A DNA stretch of 64,000 nucleotides from Nautilus pompilius (Eukaryota; Mollusca; Cephalopoda; Nautilida; Nautilidae), in NCBI GenBank assembly GCA_018389105.1, contig JACATO010000972.1:186001-250000 (forward strand), read 5' to 3'. Below the pieces are notes generated by a model, which was not told where the DNA came from, made no database searches, and saw nothing but the letters and a program-made list of their open reading frames with translations. The stretch's first letter is position 1, and each line of letters begins with the position of its first letter. The position numbers and the translations under genes were made by a program. Of the stretch, positions 60,410 through 64,000 are shown piece by piece.

Positions 60410-61330
60410 TCATTCATTTTTGAAAAGGGTCAAAATCATAAACTGGAGAATGATCCTGAACAGGTCACTTCTAAGTCTTTTTTGTGTGTCATTCGAAGCT
60501 AAATCTTAAATCCGTGTTCACAATCTGCACCAAGAGATAGAAGGGCGAGAATGAAATTAAAAAGTTGTAGAATATCGGGAAAGCTGTCTCTACGGATATT
60601 AACTACCTTCACCCCTTCCTATGATGCCTCTGACACAAATCTGTTTTTAATTAATTGTTCTACTATGGTCCACTTATCCCTGACTTCATACCATTTGATG
60701 AATGAGGTCATCTATCTCTTGATCCACTAAAAACTTTGAAATCTGTAATCCTCATTGCTGGTAGAATGCTTCTTCCTGTGATGTCCTCAAAGCATTTACT
60801 TACTTTGTACATAAGTCTGTGCTCTTTCAAGATGTGTTGCATTTTTTGTCTTGCTTATCACTTTGATTTTAAGCTTTTAGATTGAGTCAAATATATCACC
60901 AGTGTCAGCATGTTTTAAAATTTTTTTTCCCTTGAAGATATCTGGAAGTTATCCATGGGACATAAAGTAGAAAGTGGGAGGTAACTTTAAAACAGTCAGA
61001 AGTGGAAAATTATCACAGATCAATGAAATAAATGTTGCTTTACTTGAATTTTCTTCTATTTTCTTAGTTTCAGCAATGAAAGGAGAAAATTCTCAATGCT
61101 GTTTGTAATTTCTGTATGTGTATCCTAATTCATTTCCTCTCTTTTCCTATTCTTCATCAAGTTCACATCTAAACAAATGCAAGACAAGCACATAATGGTT
61201 CAGAAAGTACATTCAACTTTCTAAGAGTCTTTGCTGACAGAAGAGCTTTGCTAGTTTCTGACTCCTTTATCTTCTCTGCAGAATCTCTGTATTCTTGATT
61301 GGTCCCTGGCATCACCCATAGTAGAGAGAG
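60410..61330 (-). pseudogene. hAT-superfamily transposase fossil (C-terminal part)
   Basis: On the minus strand, blocks typical of the C-terminal half of ZBED/ZNF862-like hAT transposases can be read across frames. They are KWYEVRDKWTIVEQLIKN (about 60690 down to 60640), FPDILQLFNFILALLSLGAD followed by CEHGFKI (about 60570-60490), and MTHKKDLRSDLF. The CEHGF stretch corresponds to the conserved CERGFS block, and TDLRSRL-like residues follow, as in hAT dimerisation domains. Upstream (61330-60860) broken frames continue (ILSLLWVMPGTNQEYRDSAE). Many stops and frame changes make it old and dead. Ends, inverted repeats and duplications were not found. It is not the same subfamily as the 40-kb hAT. 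Confidence 0.6.
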
Positions 61331-64000
61331 GATGTCTTGAATGTAACTGTCTGTAAAAAAAAAAAAAAAACAAAACGAAAACATTTTTACTTTAGAAAGT
61401 CTGTAAATGAACAAGCAAGTGTGGTTTGTGGGAAGTCAGTGGAAAGGTAGGGCAATAGCTATGCTGAGAGCAAGATGGAGTACATTACTCTAAAATGCAT
61501 GAAACACTGTTATCTTTCAAAACTGTCTCTCTAGTTGATGATCACATTGCAAAAAGTTTTGACTACTTAGTTTGTCATATAAATATTTTGATTTAGAAAT
61601 GAACTGAGGAAACAATAACAAAAAAAAGGAAAAATTCTGGGATGCTTTTCTTGCCTGTTTTAAAAGTTGACAGAAAATAGTTCAAGATAATTTAATATTT
61701 GCACATACTTTTGTTTGTTCTCTGGTAATATCTTTTATAACTTATATCATTTAGATTCAATTTTAAATAAACAGTTCATCTGCCATAATCAAGATGGATC
61801 TCTACTGTCAACAAAATTTTCTTTTTCATGCCTCTCCAAGCTACCACCACCTTTTCTGTTCATTCAAGCATGGCTGGAGAAGCATTTTGGTCGTCGTGTT
61901 TTAGCCGAGAAAATTGTTGCTGACCTCTTTCCTGTACAGTCTACATCCCTTTTCTTTTTCTTTTATTTTTGTTTTGTTTCTTTGCTGGTGGCTTAGCATT
62001 GCATAAATACTACCAAATTGTACAAAAGTCACAAACATTGAGTACAAGTTTGTGTATTTGCTACATTTATTTATCCCAGCTAAATGAACTGAGAGAGAGA
62101 CAACATACTAAACACTGAAATAAAAAACTTTGTTCGTATAGGAAACTAGTGAACTATTATTGACTTTACTCACAGGCATCAAAGACAAACTCTTGTTCTG
62201 AGCTCTGGACATGTCAGTTGGCATGCGATACTCACATATGAAGCTCCATCATTTGTTGCTATGGAATCAATATGTATGTTATTTTTATTATAATACATAA
62301 TACCTATGAATAGATCTGTGTCAAAGAAAAGTAATGAAAAAGAGTCTATCACAGTATTTCTCTGACTGTGCTAATTATTTAGGGAAGAAAAAAGTTTCAA
62401 GCATCATGGATTTCCTTCCTCTTTTCTTATTTTTTTAAATAAGAGAATCAACTAATCCCTTCATTCTCTAAAGCCCAGTCGTTAAGTAACAACCACTCAG
62501 GCTACCAGCAGTTGGTCTGCTCAGTCTCATTTTAAGCAATTTAGGATTTTTTCCCTTCCTTTTTCTTAATTGTACAGACACCATGGCCAATGTATTGTTT
62601 AACCCTTTATTTTTCTGACTCACTATTTCGTACTATTTTTACTGAAACGATGCTCTTTAGTTGAACAATTTTGCGAAGTGTGCGTTTATTACCGTTATAC
62701 GCTTTGCTTCTTATGATAATCTCCATCCTACATAAAGGAAATTTAATACAGAGATCTACAAATATGAACCTATGGTTCATTTGGCTTTATAGTAAAAAAA
62801 TTTTAAAAATGCATTTTTACACTGTAACCTACACAATGCAGATTCCAAGTGCTTAAAAATAAAGGGCTGCAATAATTTTGGCTACTGGTGTAGCAAGCAG
62901 TTTACTTGGAGTTGGAAGGCATAATTTCAGAATGTATGCTTATTGTAGTATCCCTATTTCATTAAAGCTGTTAAGTCCCTGGAAGGAAAACCATTATACA
63001 TAATCGTCATTATGCAATTCAAATCTATCTTAATTTGATGTATAAACCATTTGTGAAGGTGACTTAAGGGACTGGTAAAATTAAGGATGTACATTTGTTT
63101 GTGGGGGGTCTTCTTTTTTGCTTTTGGTTTGCATGCATAACATATTTCTAATATTAATAGGAATGATCCTCATTTTAACAATGCTTTAGTGATGGTGGGA
63201 CTTTGTGAGAGACCTTCCAAGGATTTCATACCTCCAATGTCTTTTCTGAGTTTCAGTGGGAAATAGTCTAGAAGTGTTGGTGCTGGATCTTTTTAAAAAC
63301 AAACTATATTTCTTGGTCGGAGGGGCAGCTGATTTACCTTATTCTTTTTCTGCATTCACGTTCTGCTCTTGCTCACTCTAAATCTGTTACTGGATGGGTT
63401 TTAAAGAGACTTCCATTTCCATGCCAACTTTTTTTGGACCGCTGATGGTGTCTTATTAAAGTGAACTTGGCTGGTCATCTTATAAGTAGGTGTTTCTGTA
63501 CTCCATCCGCAGTTTCTAGCAGCCACTGCTGGTGTTAATGTTTCAGTAACGTTGCCATTTGTGTGCATTGATGCTGGTCTTGTGTAATGATTTCAAGGAA
63601 CTCTTCTGAATAATTTGATTATCTGCTCTAGACATTCAGAACCCCAGACGAAAGGCATAAGATGTACTCGACTATTAGTAATTCATTTCTGTTACTTGAG
63701 AATGAAATGTATTTATTCCCCTTGGGTTGTCTTTAATCTTTTCAGCTATGGTCTTTGTTGCTGAACAAGCATCAGTTTGGCCCCTTGGGATATTTTGACA
63801 TATTGCTCAGGCAGTTCCTTAGATCAACTATAGGCTTTTTTTTTCTTTTCTTTTTTAGTTGCAACAAAACTAGAAAAATAATTGATAAGTAAAAAAAAAA
63901 AGTTGGAAAACTCTAGCATTCTTTGAATAACGATAACAAGCAACAAATGCTAAGTTGGTGTAGATATTTTCTGAAACGCTAATCTTTTTTTAAAAAAAAA
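61331..64000. other. AT-rich intron to window end, no gene seen
   Basis: An A16 run lies at 61355-61370. Short frames with no recognisable product, and no PKC exon seen. Confidence 0.55.

Larger units (their letters stand above)
52128..64000 (+). other. Intron of the PKC gene (3' part outside the window)
   Basis: It begins with the donor GTAAGT and runs at least 11.8 kb. The expected continuation (C-D-M-N-V-H-type residues completing C1B, then the linker to C2) was not found by eye. It contains the Tigger element, the I-type LINE and a hAT fossil. Confidence 0.65.

Noticed and set aside
1-64000. CRISPR arrays, operons, prophage or integron structures
   Set aside because: No direct-repeat arrays with spacers, ribosome-binding-site-led gene trains or attachment sites; the sequence is eukaryotic intron.

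Overview
Organism and host gene. This is eukaryotic, strongly AT-rich DNA with long non-coding stretches, microsatellites, and remnants of DNA transposons and retroposons. Only one stretch is convincing host coding sequence: a 109-base exon at 52019-52127 (+). It encodes the first 36 residues, plus one base, of a C1B (diacylglycerol-binding) domain of a conventional protein kinase C. It has a textbook splice acceptor and donor. No other PKC exon was found by reading, so the window appears to be the inside of a very large gene: at least 52 kb of intron before the exon and at least 11.8 kb after it. Such introns, together with abundant mariner, Tigger, hAT and I-type elements, suggest an invertebrate, probably a lophotrochozoan such as a mollusc (possibly a cephalopod). 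The taxon is an inference.

Layout. 1-40 kb is mostly featureless AT-rich intron. It holds scattered fossils: an unidentified coding-like patch (135-660, minus), a Tc1-like transposase (15.8-16.75 kb), two tRNA-headed SINE-like repeats (17.7 and 24.4 kb, minus), a decayed non-LTR reverse transcriptase (19.5-20.7 kb), a pogo-like fossil (34.3-35.0 kb), and three tiny TA-flanked palindromes sharing the same ends (5.2, 15.1 and 29.1 kb). 40-61.4 kb is a dense transposon cluster: a full-length hAT (40469-42660), a full-length mariner (46048-47307), a 3'-truncated mariner with an open DNA-binding-domain ORF (50897-51537), the PKC exon, a full-length Tigger/pogo element (52880-56008), a 5'-truncated I-type LINE with RNase H (56959-59402, exact 11-bp target duplication), and an older hAT fossil (60410-61330, minus). 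61.4-64 kb is again featureless intron.

How it fits together. No operon, CRISPR array, RNA gene or multi-gene system was seen. The elements are independent insertions into PKC introns, and every identified transposase or polymerase carries breaks or is truncated. The points most worth a second look are the three micro-palindromes, the PCNA-binding-type motif behind a nonsense codon in the Tigger element, the open HTH-only mariner ORF about 0.5 kb from the exon, and the crowding of the C1B exon by transposons. No previously undescribed molecular system could be demonstrated.
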